From Artocarpus heterophyllus (Eukaryota > Streptophyta > Magnoliopsida > Rosales > Moraceae), in the NCBI GenBank assembly GCA_025403435.1, contig CM046338.1, positions 19,815,399 through 19,879,398 on the forward strand: a stretch of 64,000 bases of DNA, in the 5' to 3' direction. Under the pieces are notes generated by a model, which was given only the letters and a program-made list of their open reading frames with translations, was not told where the DNA came from and did not search any database. The position numbers and the translations under genes were made by a program. Below are positions 1 through 11,144 of the stretch, in pieces; within the stretch, counting starts at the first letter, position 1, and each line of letters opens with the position of its first letter.

Positions 1-2
1 AT

Positions 3-151
3 GGTTTTCAAACATCATCGAAGAAGTGCATGACTCCTAGTGGTCAATTTTTAGTAGCACAGAGATTGGGTTATATAGAGTGTAACCCTAGGAGTAGGCC
101 TCTAAACCTCAATCGGAGTGCTCCGTGTCATAAGCAATTGGCTAGAGTACT
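3..151 (+). other. Possible internal exon of an unknown host gene
   Basis: The frame starting at base 3 is open for 49 codons and ends at a textbook splice donor (GTAAGT at 152-157), leaving two bases of a split codon. The other two forward frames stop early. The peptide is mixed in composition (it contains FLVAQRLGYIECNP) rather than low-complexity, which suggests real coding sequence. I do not recognise the family. The exon would be cut by the window edge. No matching next exon was found with certainty: the candidate at 30388 has a different phase, so another exon would have to lie between. Coding status is an inference from frame, donor and composition. Confidence 0.3.
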
Positions 152-157
152 GTAAGT

Positions 158-1676
158 ATGTTTAGTATATGATATATGTATTGATATCTTATGAGCTCAA
201 AATTTTCATTGTGTTGTTTCATCTTTTCTTTATAATTTATTATTTATAATGTTCATGTTTTCTTTTAATTATTTAAAGATATGTTTTATAAAAAGATAAT
301 GCTACAGGGCCTTTCGTTCACGTTTTATTATTTAAAATTTCCCCCTCCTAGTTTTTGCAGATTTAGTCAAGTTCAAGAATAAGTTTAATGTTTCATGAAG
401 TTTTTAAGCAAGAAACGGTATTTTACTTTGTAACTGTTATATGCCATGGGTACTGCATGCTCGTCTCGATATTAGTTTATTGTATCATTTATATTTTCAT
501 CGTTAAAATTCTTTATAGACTTCTTAAAAGCCCTCACGAGGCGGTACTTTTATTTGTTATTATTGTTAGTTACGTGCTGAGAAATTTTAACTGATCTTGT
601 TTTCTTTTTAATTTCGGCTTACACCATTATTCACTTGTCGATATGGTTTGACAGATTTAATTTACTTAATCCTAGTTTAATTTTCTTTAATATTTCTCTT
701 AATCATGGCCCCCATTTCTAAGTCATGACAACTACAAGACTTAATTCTTTTTGGAAGGATCTTTGCATGTGTCTACTTGCCTTAACACTCAATTCTCAAT
801 GCTTTTTTATCTTTGAATTTTTTCCTATTGTTTCACCTGCTAGGAATACAAATACTCACTCTCTCGTGGATAACTCTGACCATGGATTCTTCAGGACTAG
901 CTTACCTAAGCCATTCTTTGACATGGTGTTAGGATAGATCTGAATATGAGCATTCTATTGGCTTTAAATCACATATGCATTATTTATGAAAGCCTTATTT
1001 AAGTCATTATTCCAATATCCCTTTGGTAGCTTATCCGGGCATGGTACACGGTGTTGGTTTTTACACATCGAGGATTCCTCCTCATGCAAACATGGCTACT
1101 TATTATGCTTCCTTGCATCCTTCGGTCTTGGAAAGAAGATAGCAACAAGGTTTATAATTAGGTGGAGGTTCCTTACTTACCTCACTTGACCATACGATAA
1201 TTTGGCCTCGATCAGTCGTGGCTCCATCATTTTAACATGGATTATTTGCTGAAGTCTCGCTCTAAACCAACAATTTCTCATTTCATTCATATCTCCACCA
1301 TATCCCGCTTCCTTCACACGACCAGACTGGTAGGCCTCTCCAACATTTGCTAATCGTCAGTCACAATTTCTTACTTTGGTGAAGGTTGCTAGAGACCGTG
1401 GCATTCTCCCATTTGCTATAGCTATTGCCAACATTGAAGTCTCCACTTCTCATTTAACTAGGGGTCTTGCTTAGAAGAGTTCTCGCTAAGGTGTCATATT
1501 TCAATAGAAATTTTTCTCTCTTTTTCTTCCCTAATGTTGATGCCTTTCTCAATTTTTCTCTCTGCCCTTTTTTTTTTTTTTTTTTTTTTGTATTTGTTTT
1601 TGTTGTTTTGGTTTTTTATTTTTATTTTTATTTTTATTTTTTGTTTTTTCTGTCATTGTTGTCATTGAAAGATAAG
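158..1676. other. Degenerate single-copy-looking DNA, no clear gene
   Basis: No intact gene is visible. The stretch 700-1475 reads like decayed coding sequence in shifting frames, for example a 20-codon open piece near 1068-1140 (includes IPPHANMATYYASLHP) and an open piece of about 46 codons at 1334-1474 (includes LVKVARDRGILPF). A T-run lies near 1569-1590. The DNA just before 1682 ends AAGGTAAG, a splice-donor-like string next to the Copia-1 insertion. Confidence 0.3.
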
Positions 1677-1681
1677 GTAAG

Positions 1682-2155
1682 TGTTAAGATTGTACACTTT
1701 TCAAAGCATTTATTGTGTAAATACATTTTTTGAAATTAATATTATTGAGGTATTTTTTAGTATATCTTGTGTGCATAAGTAGAATTGAATAAATGTCCAT
1801 TTAATCATATTATATGTATTTATGTGAAGTTTACAAATATTCACGAAAGATATAAATATAAGTTATCATATGATTAAATATAAATATAGTTCATAGTCGA
1901 TAAATAAAGTTGGGCATTTTATTTATGTTTAAACTATAGCAAGTTCATCGATTGATTTGTCTTAATCATTTATGAATTTACTAATTTAGTTTGTCTACTC
2001 TGAACTGGATCATAAATGAGATAATTAACTTTGAAATGACTGTCAAATTTATAAAATCTTATGGCATTGTTTTTACTTTAATCTTAATCTTGAATTAATT
2101 ATAAATTCATAGTTATAAATGTAATTCCATTTGAGTTGCTAATGAGTGAGATTCA
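1682..2155 (+). repeat. Copia-1 5' LTR, first part
   Basis: Aligns with the start of the 3' LTR at 28445-28890. The match stops within ATTCA at 2151-2155 and resumes after the second ATTCA at 11140-11144, which shows that the LTR was split by a later insertion. Confidence 0.9.
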
Positions 2156-4507
2156 TGTGACACTCATTATTTTCCTAACAGGTATTATTATAATTAAATT
2201 AATTATTAGTGTGTCAATTAAAAATTTATTTTATCTAAAATCTATTTCATATTATTTATTTCTACCACTTTCTAAATTTTTTAAAATTTTTCTATACTTA
2301 TTTAGTATATTGACCAACATGCCTATGGAACTATAATTTAATCACAAAACTGTCATTTTGCATTATTTGCTCCTAAAAGTCTCTGATGGAGACTTGATTT
2401 TTCCCTGCCAAACCCCATTGTCTCCTCACCTCCTTTTCTTTTCTTTTCTTTTCTTTTCTTCTCTTCTTTTCTTCTCTCCACCCACGAGACTTTCTTTCTT
2501 TCTTTCTTTCTCGTTTTCTCTTATTTCTCTCTTCCTTGTTTGCATTAAAATTAAGAGCATAAATCCAGCTATAAGGAACCTGAAGTTGTTTTCTTGATCT
2601 TCCAAAATCATACACCAAAAATCAAGGATTTTCACAACTAAAATCATGATTTTCTTCAAGCTTAAGGTAAGATTTTCTAAGCTAAAAACTTTGATTTAAT
2701 CTGTGTTTTGGCATGAGAATTTTGAGAAATGAGTTCTTGATTTTTATGGGTAATTACACAATGTTTTTGAAGTATGATTTACATAGATCTTTATTCAAAA
2801 TGAGTTTTTGAATTAGTTTTGAAAAGTTTTGATTTTTTATTTAGATTTGTTTGTTGAGCATGAAAATTTTGAGAAGAATGATCTACATGTGTTTAAGTGT
2901 GATAATCCATGGTTTTTATGCATTTTCTATACCCTGGAAATTGATAAAAAGGATCGGATTGAGTTTTAAAGTTTGAAATCTTTGAAAATGGGAAACTGGA
3001 TCTCCAGAAATTGCTCAGTCAATAGGCCAGACTTTCCAATCAGCAGGCCAAACTTGTCAACAGGTTTGATAGGCCGAACCCTATAGTTCGATAGGCCGAA
3101 GTCTGAACAGGATCAGCAGGCCAAACCTTGGAGACCGGTAGGTCAACAGAGGGTCCAAAAATAATAGTTTTATTTGGAAGGCCAAAATAGTTTATCGGTA
3201 GGCCGATCGGGCAATCCAAACACACTTGTTTTTCATCGTTCTGTGTTACAAAATGTTCCAAGGATTAATATTGATGATTATGGCACACTAATAAGAATAG
3301 ATGGTAAATAAACATGATTATAGAATAGGAATTAAGTTAAAATATGTTTATTTTATACGTTGTAGGATAACAAAGCACTTGAAGCTTACACGGTAAGCAT
3401 GGTATTGTAAGCTGAAAGTTATTGACTTGGTATTCGCCAAGAGGTAGGGAATCTATTACTCATCTTTTGTGAGGTTTTTATAGAATTAAAATTAGTTGTT
3501 TTATTGCAAGATATATATATGTATATATGTATGTTGAACTGCTATTATATGAGTATCCATATGAGACAATGATATGAACTCATCCTGCATTATACAGTGA
3601 GGAATAAATTGTTTTGACATATGTTGTTGTAAATTTAGAAGCATAGTTAGCAAATCTAACTCTATAAATAATGATTGATTATAGAAAAATTGTAAGACAT
3701 GAAGAAACCGGCGGTTACATTTTTGGACATGAATATCCTAAAAGGTAAAATAAAGGGGAGGCGACGGTGCTCCCTTGGGTCGAAAGTCCCAAAATGCAAT
3801 GTATAGGAATCAACTTTGTGAGGACCCGAGGCTTGATGTCATCTCACTGGACACCCTTGGAATGAATGTAGGGTGGTCAAGCGTGCCTATTTGGGTTTTA
3901 TTGAGTTGAGTAATATGATATTCTATAGCACGATATATACAGATGAGCATAATTGAATCTTGAACTAATATGTATACATATATGTATGGAACTTAGTAAC
4001 AATGATCATAAGGTATCCACCGGAATTGAACATAATAATATTGAGAACTAACTAACTATGCAGGTTTTAATATGGCAATGATAAAAACTAAAAGGTGAGT
4101 AATGGTTTTCCCTACTAAGCATGTTGTGGCTCATTCCCATATATTTCTATCTTTTTGGGGCTCATCCAGTGTGAGGTGTCTGCGAGAAAATAGTTGAGGA
4201 AGCTATGTAGCTGTATGATGCTGGATTTGCTTCATTCGTTAAGAATGTCCATCATGATAATGTAAGCATCTTGTGTTACTTTCTGAGACTGTTCTAAGAA
4301 ATGTTGAGGGTTGAAATGATGATGATAGTTTTATATTATTAAATTTAAGGTGCTATATTAAACTATGGTTTATTTGTTGTTTTTATATTTATTTGATTTG
4401 AAAGTTTTCATTTAAGTCCCAGGCAATTTATTTTTGAAGTTTTATTTTTGTTTCTAATCTTTATTTAATTTATTAAATACTATTAACCCCCACTTAAGGG
4501 TGTTATA
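2156..4507 (+). repeat. LARD 5' LTR
   Basis: Direct repeat of 8794-11139. In order it holds a CT-rich block (2425-2530), a conserved leader-like segment ending in a splice-donor-like AAGGTAAGA at 2664-2672, an array of GGCAGGCC-type motifs (about 3018-3216), and a segment with CCCTACTAAGCATG near 4110. It ends TTATA, where the other copy ends TTACA. Confidence 0.88.
3018..3216 (+). repeat. GGCAGGCC-type motif array in the LARD 5' LTR
   Basis: About eight imperfect copies of a near-palindromic core (AGCAGGCCAAA, ATAGGCCGAA, GGTAGGCCGATC and similar) at irregular spacing of about 20-35 bp. The GC content stands out from the AT-rich LTR. The same core recurs in the 3' LTR (9630-9830) and in an unrelated-looking insertion at 41.0 and 43.3 kb. 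Confidence 0.75.
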
Positions 4508-4514
4508 AAATTTT

Positions 4515-4530
4515 TGGTATCAAAGCCTAG
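4515..4530 (+). other. Primer-binding site of the LARD (Met-tRNA type)
   Basis: TGGTATCAAAGCCTAG lies 7 bp after the 5' LTR end. It resembles the TGGTATCAGAGC site complementary to initiator tRNA-Met used by many plant LTR elements, with one change in the core. Confidence 0.8.
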
Positions 4531-5995
4531 GTTCGGTTAACCTAGAGAGTGTAGCACTACCTTAAAAATTTGTTTTTGAAATACTATTAAAGTTGAATTT
4601 TCAATGTCATCATCAAAATGAACCTTCAGGTTGATTTATATAGTTCAAGATGATGTAACAAGAAAAGACCTTAGAATGAAAGTATTAATGGTTTTACAGG
4701 AACGATAATTATATGGAATGAATATGCAAGGAGTTAAGAGCTTTTATCTCATGAGAAATAATAAGAAATATAAGGCTTGAGTTGCTAATTTTAAAGTTGG
4801 GCATAGATGTGCCAAATTCTTCATACTTGATTCAAACCTATGTAGTGATTATGTGTGGACTCGATGGAGTACTTAAGTGTTAATAAGTTTTCTTAAAAGT
4901 TCCATTCAGTTAAGGAATATGAGATAAGCTAGGAATCCATAGTATCGAACCCTGAGAGAGATAAACATTAGTCTTTTGGCCTGTTGAGACTGTGTAAGGG
5001 CAAAGAATTTATGAATTTTGAGGTTAAAATGTTTCTGTTGCATACATTGTATTTAAGTGGTAATATTAGTCCTCATGAATAGATATAATGTGAAAATGTT
5101 CAATGGAAGTTTCCTAAAGTAAATCATAATACTTAAGGTATCTATAGTGATTTTGGCCCTTTACGATGAAAAGTTTAACTTTTAGATGTTTAGATGTGAA
5201 TCTCTTAGTTACCTAAGGTTTTGTTATATGAGGAAATTAAAGATTGTATAAATAGGACTGTGAGGATAGTATATGTCCTTAAGTAGTAACATCAATGGTT
5301 GCTTATTGATGTGGTCTATGTTAGAAGACAAAAAGTATATTGACTTCAAGGTTAGTCACATTCAAACCCTTGGTAGTGTTAATGGTGAATATATATTAAT
5401 AGATACTAAGTATTAAGGATAAGATAGAAGTGTATATATTGTTCAACAAGGTTTTGATTTAAAACAAATTATTTGAGTTACAAGAGGATTTTGTTATTAT
5501 GGAACGATTTGGATAACATTTAGGGGAACCTCTCATTATTATCAAATCGAGTCTTGTCATTTATTTTGGTCAATTGTATTTTAAGTGGGCTTTGATTTGG
5601 GCTTAAGATCTATAAAAATTGGGTTTCAACATATTTGTTATTTAACTCGTTCCAAATAGTTAAGGCCCAAAACAACCCGACTCATTTTAGCTTAAAACAT
5701 TTGGGTCTAGTCCAAATCCTAAATCAATTCGATCGACATTGTCTCTTGCACGTGGTCTCTACACGTGTCATCTACAGTAATTCAATCATTGTCCACATAT
5801 ACGTCTACTATGCATATGAGCTCATTTCTTCGAGCTCACTCTCTCTCTAAACTTGTTATTCTCTCTCTGAATTGCAAATCCTCTCCCTTCTCTCTAGAAC
5901 TTCTTCTTCCTCTCTCAAAAAGAATAAGGATTTCTAGGATTTTGCAACTTATTGTCTTTATGTTTCTTTTCTATCTACTATTCTTTCATCTTATC
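4531..5995 (+). other. Long untranslated leader of the LARD
   Basis: About 1.46 kb without a recognisable gene or domain. The last 250 bp (5750-5990) are CT-rich, like a plant 5' leader, and precede the first cargo ORF. Confidence 0.4.
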
Positions 5996-6475
5996 ATGGA
6001 CCCAAAGTACCAACACCTGCGAAAGTATTTTCCATCATTATCCCAGAAGGTTCTTAGAAAGAAATACAAGATTAGGATCACTCGGTCGTGGATTCTTATG
6101 TGTTTTGGCGTCCCTAGTGATGTGAGGATGTTGATAAAGGGGAAGATCCATCCAAGTGACTTTAGTTAAGATGTTTGTTTACCAGGTATGGGTACCAATC
6201 GTAGTACAATGAAAAGAAGAGCTCATGCCATTGTAGTCACTTGTAACAAATGTGGACGACAAAATTGTAATAGTAAATGTACTTCACCTAGATTTATGTC
6301 TATAAATAGAGAGGATAAAATAAAGTTCTGTAAGGATAGACTTTCTAAGGAGAACTTGGATGACCACCATGCTCCTCTTCAAGATCACCCTAATGGATAT
6401 GTTCAAGGTGCCATTTTTAAACTCTGGCCTAAATTCCATGCAGAAAGGCAACGTCTCAGGAATATAGTATTTTAA
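5996..6475 (+). pseudogene. Cys-rich cargo ORF with one in-frame stop
   Basis: A single frame runs from ATG at 5996 to the stop at 6475, broken once by TAA at 6167-6169. The first 57 codons begin MDPKYQHLRK and are basic. After the stop, about 100 codons contain a basic run (KRR) followed by a cysteine cluster CNKCGRQNCNSKC (C-x2-C-x4-C-x3-C) and end with a charged tail. The basic-plus-cysteine layout resembles small nucleic-acid-binding proteins. It is not the CCHC knuckle (C-x2-C-x4-H-x4-C) of a retrotransposon gag. I do not recognise the family. A CAG/GTATGG string at 6183-6191 could be a splice donor. It lies in the LARD upstream of the LOG-like ORF and is in the same orientation. Confidence 0.4.
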
Positions 6476-7201
6476 GATCCTGTTTACTGAGCCATAAGAA
6501 AACTGGATGAGAAATAATTCATCGCTCTATAAAGGTTGTTTAGTCTTTGCTTGTTTGAAATCATTTCAGTTGTTGTTTAATAATCTGTTTTTCTCTTTGG
6601 TAAAAACTATTTTGTACTCAAAATATTTGCCTTTGTGTTCAAAATAATTGTGATTATTAGATTGACACAGTAAGTGTTAGTGTCTCATTTAATTTATGGT
6701 TTTCTTTTAAATATATATATATATATATATACAATAAAATATAGTATCTTGTAAGACACATCACATGCTGTACTATAACATGTTTGAATTTTTGAAACTT
6801 ATCCAGATATTTCGAGACTTGTCTCTCAAATTTCAAAAGTTCTATAGTAGCTTGTCTTTTTGTTGATTTTTTAGATTTAGTGTACATTTTTCAAAAGGTA
6901 TACAGTTGTGTTAGAGTGTTTTTGGTCAAGCCATTCTTAATTGTCAAAAGTTATACAGTTCGTGTCTAACCTTTTTTAAAAAGTAAATCAGACTTTCTAT
7001 AAATTGTCAACTGCTTTTATTACTTTCTTACCCGCATAATATTTTGTTTAGACCTTTGAATTACTTTTTTGTTACCTACTCGTCTGTCTCTTTAGTCCTT
7101 TTATGTATTCCTCATCTTTAAAATCTCATGTAGAACCTTGAGTCTAAATGGAACAGACGTAAAGCAACCACTCATACAAATCAAATATGTCTACCTCATA
7201 G

Positions 7202-7804
7202 TCAACCAGGAAAATAAAGCATGTTTGTGTCTTTTGTGGTTCCAGCCTAGGAAAAGATAGAGTCTACCTAGAAGCTGCAAGATGCTTAGGGCAAGCCTTA
7301 GCTTGCAAGAAGATTAACCTGACCTATGGGGGTGATAGTTTAGGATTAATAGGAAATGTGACAACAATAGCTAAGTCCGGTGGTGTCAAAGTCCTGGGGA
7401 TTATTCCTCAACTCCTAGCTGAGGGAAACCTTTTTAGAAAAATAATAGGCAGGGAGAAAAGAGTTTTAGACACCCTTGAACGTCATAAAACCTTGATTGA
7501 TAATTCTGATACTTTTATAGCATTATCTGGTGGTCTAGGTACCCTTAAGGAAATATTCATAGTTGCTAGTAGAAATTTATTAGACATTCACTCCAAACCC
7601 TTGGGACTTTTAAATGTAAATGGTTTTTATGATGGTCTTATAAAATTTCTAGATTATGCTATGGAAGAAAACTTCATTGTAGACTTGGGGAGACAAATCT
7701 TTGCAACTGCTTCAATAGCTGGGAAATTGCTAGATAAAATGCAAATCATACATCTGGAATCCGACACTGTAACATCCAAGCTTGAATGGGAAAAGAAAAG
7801 CTAG
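7202..7804 (+). CDS. LOG-like cytokinin riboside 5'-monophosphate phosphoribohydrolase, 5' end unresolved
   Basis: A 200-codon uninterrupted frame. LOG enzymes release active cytokinin bases from their nucleotide precursors in one step. Visible family marks are VCVFCGSSLG at the N-terminus (about residues 8-17), LTYGGDSLGLIG (about 43-54), an Arg in the ERHKTL segment before NSDTFIAL, the nucleotide-binding motif SGGLGTLKE (7526-7552, usually PGGxGTxxE), and KPLGLLNVNGFYD. The Pro of the motif is Ser here; the GGxGTxxE core and the Glu are kept. Family length is about 210 residues, so this is nearly full length. Plant LOG genes normally have several introns and this copy has none, which points to a reverse-transcribed origin. 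The frame is closed upstream by TAG at 7199-7201 with no in-frame ATG until 7358, so either an upstream exon joins at an acceptor near 7201 or the N-terminus is lost. It sits inside the LARD, 0.7 kb after the Cys-rich ORF. Confidence 0.72.
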   Translation, partial: STRKIKHVCVFCGSSLGKDRVYLEAARCLGQALACKKINLTYGGDSLGLIGNVTTIAKSGGVKVLGIIPQLLAEGNLFRKIIGREKRVLDTLERHKTLIDNSDTFIALSGGLGTLKEIFIVASRNLLDIHSKPLGLLNVNGFYDGLIKFLDYAMEENFIVDLGRQIFATASIAGKLLDKMQIIHLESDTVTSKLEWEKKS

Positions 7805-8793
7805 GAGCGACCATTTGATTTCAATCTCCATCTATAATCTTTTGGTTTTGTTTATGGCATGTATGTCCGTATTTTATGTGTCACGAATAATCTTTTTTCC
7901 TATTCTCTGTATTTCTTGTGATATGCTGTTATTAAAACTTTTAGATTCATTGATCTTAATGTTGAGATGGCTAGTGATAAGGAGTACTTGAAGCTCTTTA
8001 AACACATCCCACTTGAGGTCTAATACTTTATTTATCGATATTTTTGCATTCTCTAAGCATGCATGATACAGATAGCTGGATATACGGAGTGCCTTGTACT
8101 CTCGAAACGTATTCGTATCATCTTTGAAATGTGTAGTATTCTGTTAATGTTTTATGGAAGTACCAAAGTCAATTATTGGAATACTCCGTAGAAAATATGA
8201 GTACATTATTTGGGTTGAATGTTTGTGTCATGAGGATAGTTGTTTAATGAAGAATCTATCAAGTTTGCTTACAACTACGAGATTCTTTTTCTCTATGTAT
8301 GAGTTTAATTTATGATTTTGAATAGAAGTGCTTGTGTTATATATTTTATGATTATATTTTAGTTTATTAGTTGGAATATAAAATCAACCATCCTTGACTT
8401 TTTCTTACACAGAAAGGAAAAGGAACTCAAAGATGAAGTATATAGAATTTCTCTGGTAATCCCCTTAAATGTAATTGTAACTCACGGTCCATAGATAGTG
8501 AAGGACTTGAAAAATGGCATGATCAACATGTGTGCTTTTTTGATCAGATTCCTAAACCATACTACGGTGTTGTAAATTTGGAACCTACTAGAAATACTCT
8601 TGTTAAGGGATTTTGAGTATTTAGAGTAAGGTTGATATCCTAAGCAAATGAATGAAGATACGGTAACTCATATTTGGAGACAAATAACATTGACGGTATA
8701 GAGTCGAAAATGGAATCATAGCGGAATTGTGATTTTTACTAGTATTGTTATATTTGAAATTTTGAGCATGAAATTTCTTTAAATGGGTAGAGC
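7805..8793 (+). other. 3' untranslated part of the LARD interior
   Basis: No gene or motif seen. Just before the 3' LTR is a weak purine-rich string (AAATGGGTAGAG, 8781-8792) that could serve as polypurine tract. Confidence 0.35.
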
Positions 8794-11139
8794 TATGATA
8801 CTCATTATTTTTCTAACGGGTATTATTATAATTAAATTAATTATTAGTGTGTCAATTAAAAATTTGTTTCATCTAAAATCTATTTCATATTAATTTATTT
8901 CTACCTCTTTTTAAATTTTCTAAAATTTTTCTATACTTATTTAGTATATTAATCAAAATGCCCTTGGAACTTTAATTTAATCACAAAACTGCCATTTTGC
9001 ATTATTTTCTCCCAAAAGTCTATGATGGAAACTTGATTTTTACATGCCAACCCCCATTGTCTTCTCACCTCCTTTCTTTTCTTTTCTTCTTTTCTTCTCT
9101 CCTTCCACGAGACTCCCTTTCTTTATGTCTCTTTTTTCTCTTATTTCTTTCTTCCTTGGTTGCTTCAAAATTAAGAGTGTAAATCCAGCTTATACGGAAT
9201 CCGGAGTTGTTTTCTTGATCTTCCAAAATCATACACCAAAAATCAAGGATTTTCACAACCAAAATCACGATTTTCTTCAAGCTTGAGGTAAGGTTTTCTA
9301 AGCTAAAAACTTTGATTTAAATATGTGTTTTGGCATAACAACTGTGAGAAATGAGTTCTTGGTGTTTGTAGGTAATTATACAACGTTTGACATAGATCTT
9401 TATTCAAAATGAGTTTTTGAGTTAGTTTTGAAAAGTTTTGATTTTTGGTTTAGATTTGTTTGTTGAGCATGAAAATTTTGAGAAGAATGATCTACATGTG
9501 TTTAAGTGTGATAATCCATGGTTTTTATGCATTTTCTATACCCTAGAAATTGATAAAAAGGATCGGATTGAGTTTTAAAGTTTGAAATCTTTGAAAATGG
9601 GAAACTGGATTTCCAGAAATTGCTCAGTCAATAGGCCAGACTTTCCAATCAGTAGGCCAAACTTGTCGACAGGTTTGATAGGCCGAACCCTATAGTTCGA
9701 CAGGCCGAAGTCTGAACAGGATTGGCAGGCCAAACCTTGGAGACCGGTAGGTCGACAGAGGGTCCAAAAATAATAGTTTTATTTGGAAGGCCAAAATAGT
9801 TTATCGGTAGGCCGATCGGGCAGTCCAAACACACTTGTTTTTCATCGTTCTGTGTTACAAAATGTTCCAATTTTTCATATTAATGATTTTGGCATACTAA
9901 TAAGAATAGATGGTAAATTGACATGATTATAGAATAGGAATTAAGTTAAAGTATGGCTCTTTTATGCGTCGTAGGATAACAAAGTACTTTGAGCTTAGAT
10001 TGTGAGCTTGGTATCGTAAATTGAAGTTTTCAGCATGGTATTCGCCAAGAGGTAAGGAATCTATTACTCATCTTTTATGAGATTTTTATAGAATTAAAAT
10101 TGGTTGTTCTATTGCAAGATATTTATATATGTACATATGTATGTATGTTGCACTGCTAGTATATGAGTATCACATATGAGACAATGATATGAACTCGTCC
10201 TGAATTATACAGCGAAGAATAAATTGTTTTGACATATGTTATTGTAAATTTAGAAGCATGGTTAGGAAATCAAACTCTATAAATAATGATTGATTATAGA
10301 GGAATGAAAAGACGTGAAGAGGGCAACGTTACGTCCTTGGGCACGAATACTCTAAAAGGTAAAATAGGAGGGAGGCGATGGCACTCCCTTGGGTCGAAAG
10401 TCCCAGAACACACTGTGCAAGAATTGACTTGCTGAAGATCTAGGGCTTGATGTCCTCTCGCCAGACATGCTTGGAATGAATGTAGGGTGGTCAAGCACGC
10501 CTATTTGGGTTTTTTTGAGTTGAGTGATATGATATTCTATTGCTCGGTGGATACAAATGAGCATAATTGATTCTTGAACTAATATGTATACATATATGTA
10601 TGGAACTTGGTAAGAATGATCATAAGGTATCCACCGAAATTGAACATGATAATATTGATGAATAATATTGAGAACTAACTAGCCATGCAAGTTTTAATAT
10701 GGCAATGATAAAAACCTAAAGGTGAATAATGATTTTTCCTACTGAGCATGTTGTTGCTCATTCTCCTATATTTCTATCTTTTCAAGACTCACCAAGTGCA
10801 AGGTGGCTGCGAGAAAATAGTTAAGAAAGCTATGTAGCTGTATCACGTTGGATTTGCTTCATTTGTTAAGAATGTCCATCATGGTAATGTAAGCATCGTG
10901 TGTTACTTTCTGATACTGTATTAAGATATGTTGAGGGTTGAAATGATGATGATGACAGTTTTATATTATTAAATTTAAGGTGCTACATTAAACTGTGGTT
11001 TTTTTTGTTGTTTATATTTTTATTTGATTTAAGAGTTTTTATTTAAGTCTTAGGCAACTTTATTTTTGAAGTTTTATTTTTGTTTTTGATCTTTATTTAA
11101 TTTGTTAAATACTGTTAAAATCTACTTAGGGCCATTACA
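8794..11139 (+). repeat. LARD 3' LTR
   Basis: Direct repeat of 2156-4507 with the same blocks: CT-rich stretch (9065-9160), splice-donor-like GAGGTAAGG near 9285, GGCAGGCC-type array (about 9630-9830), and GCATG motif near 10745. It ends GCCATTACA, followed by the TSD ATTCA. Confidence 0.88.
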
Positions 11140-11144
11140 ATTCA

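Larger units (their letters stand above)
2156..11139 (+). mobile_element. Non-autonomous LTR retrotransposon (LARD-like) carrying cargo ORFs
   Basis: A 9-kb element flanked by the TSD ATTCA (2151-2155 and 11140-11144) inside the 5' LTR of Copia-1. It has two long LTRs (about 2.35 kb each) starting TGTGACACTC or TATGATACTC and ending TTATA or TTACA. A primer-binding site of the Met-tRNA type found in Ty3-gypsy elements follows the left LTR. The 4.3-kb interior contains no gag, protease, integrase or reverse transcriptase that I can see. Instead it holds a Cys-rich ORF (5996-6475) and a LOG-like ORF (7202-7804). It would therefore have depended on an autonomous partner. The PBS and LTR style suggest a Tekay/Del-like gypsy partner, which is inference. 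The LTR pair shows only scattered differences, so the insertion looks younger than Copia-1. Confidence 0.88.

Noticed and set aside
2373..2618. Lys/Glu/Arg-rich frames on the minus strand opposite the CT-rich LTR block
   Set aside because: They are the complement of CTTT/TTCT repeats and occur again at 9065-9280 in the other LTR; low complexity only.
3018..3216. CRISPR-like array
   Set aside because: The repeated core is short, imperfect and irregularly spaced, lies in an LTR and occurs in a plant nuclear genome.
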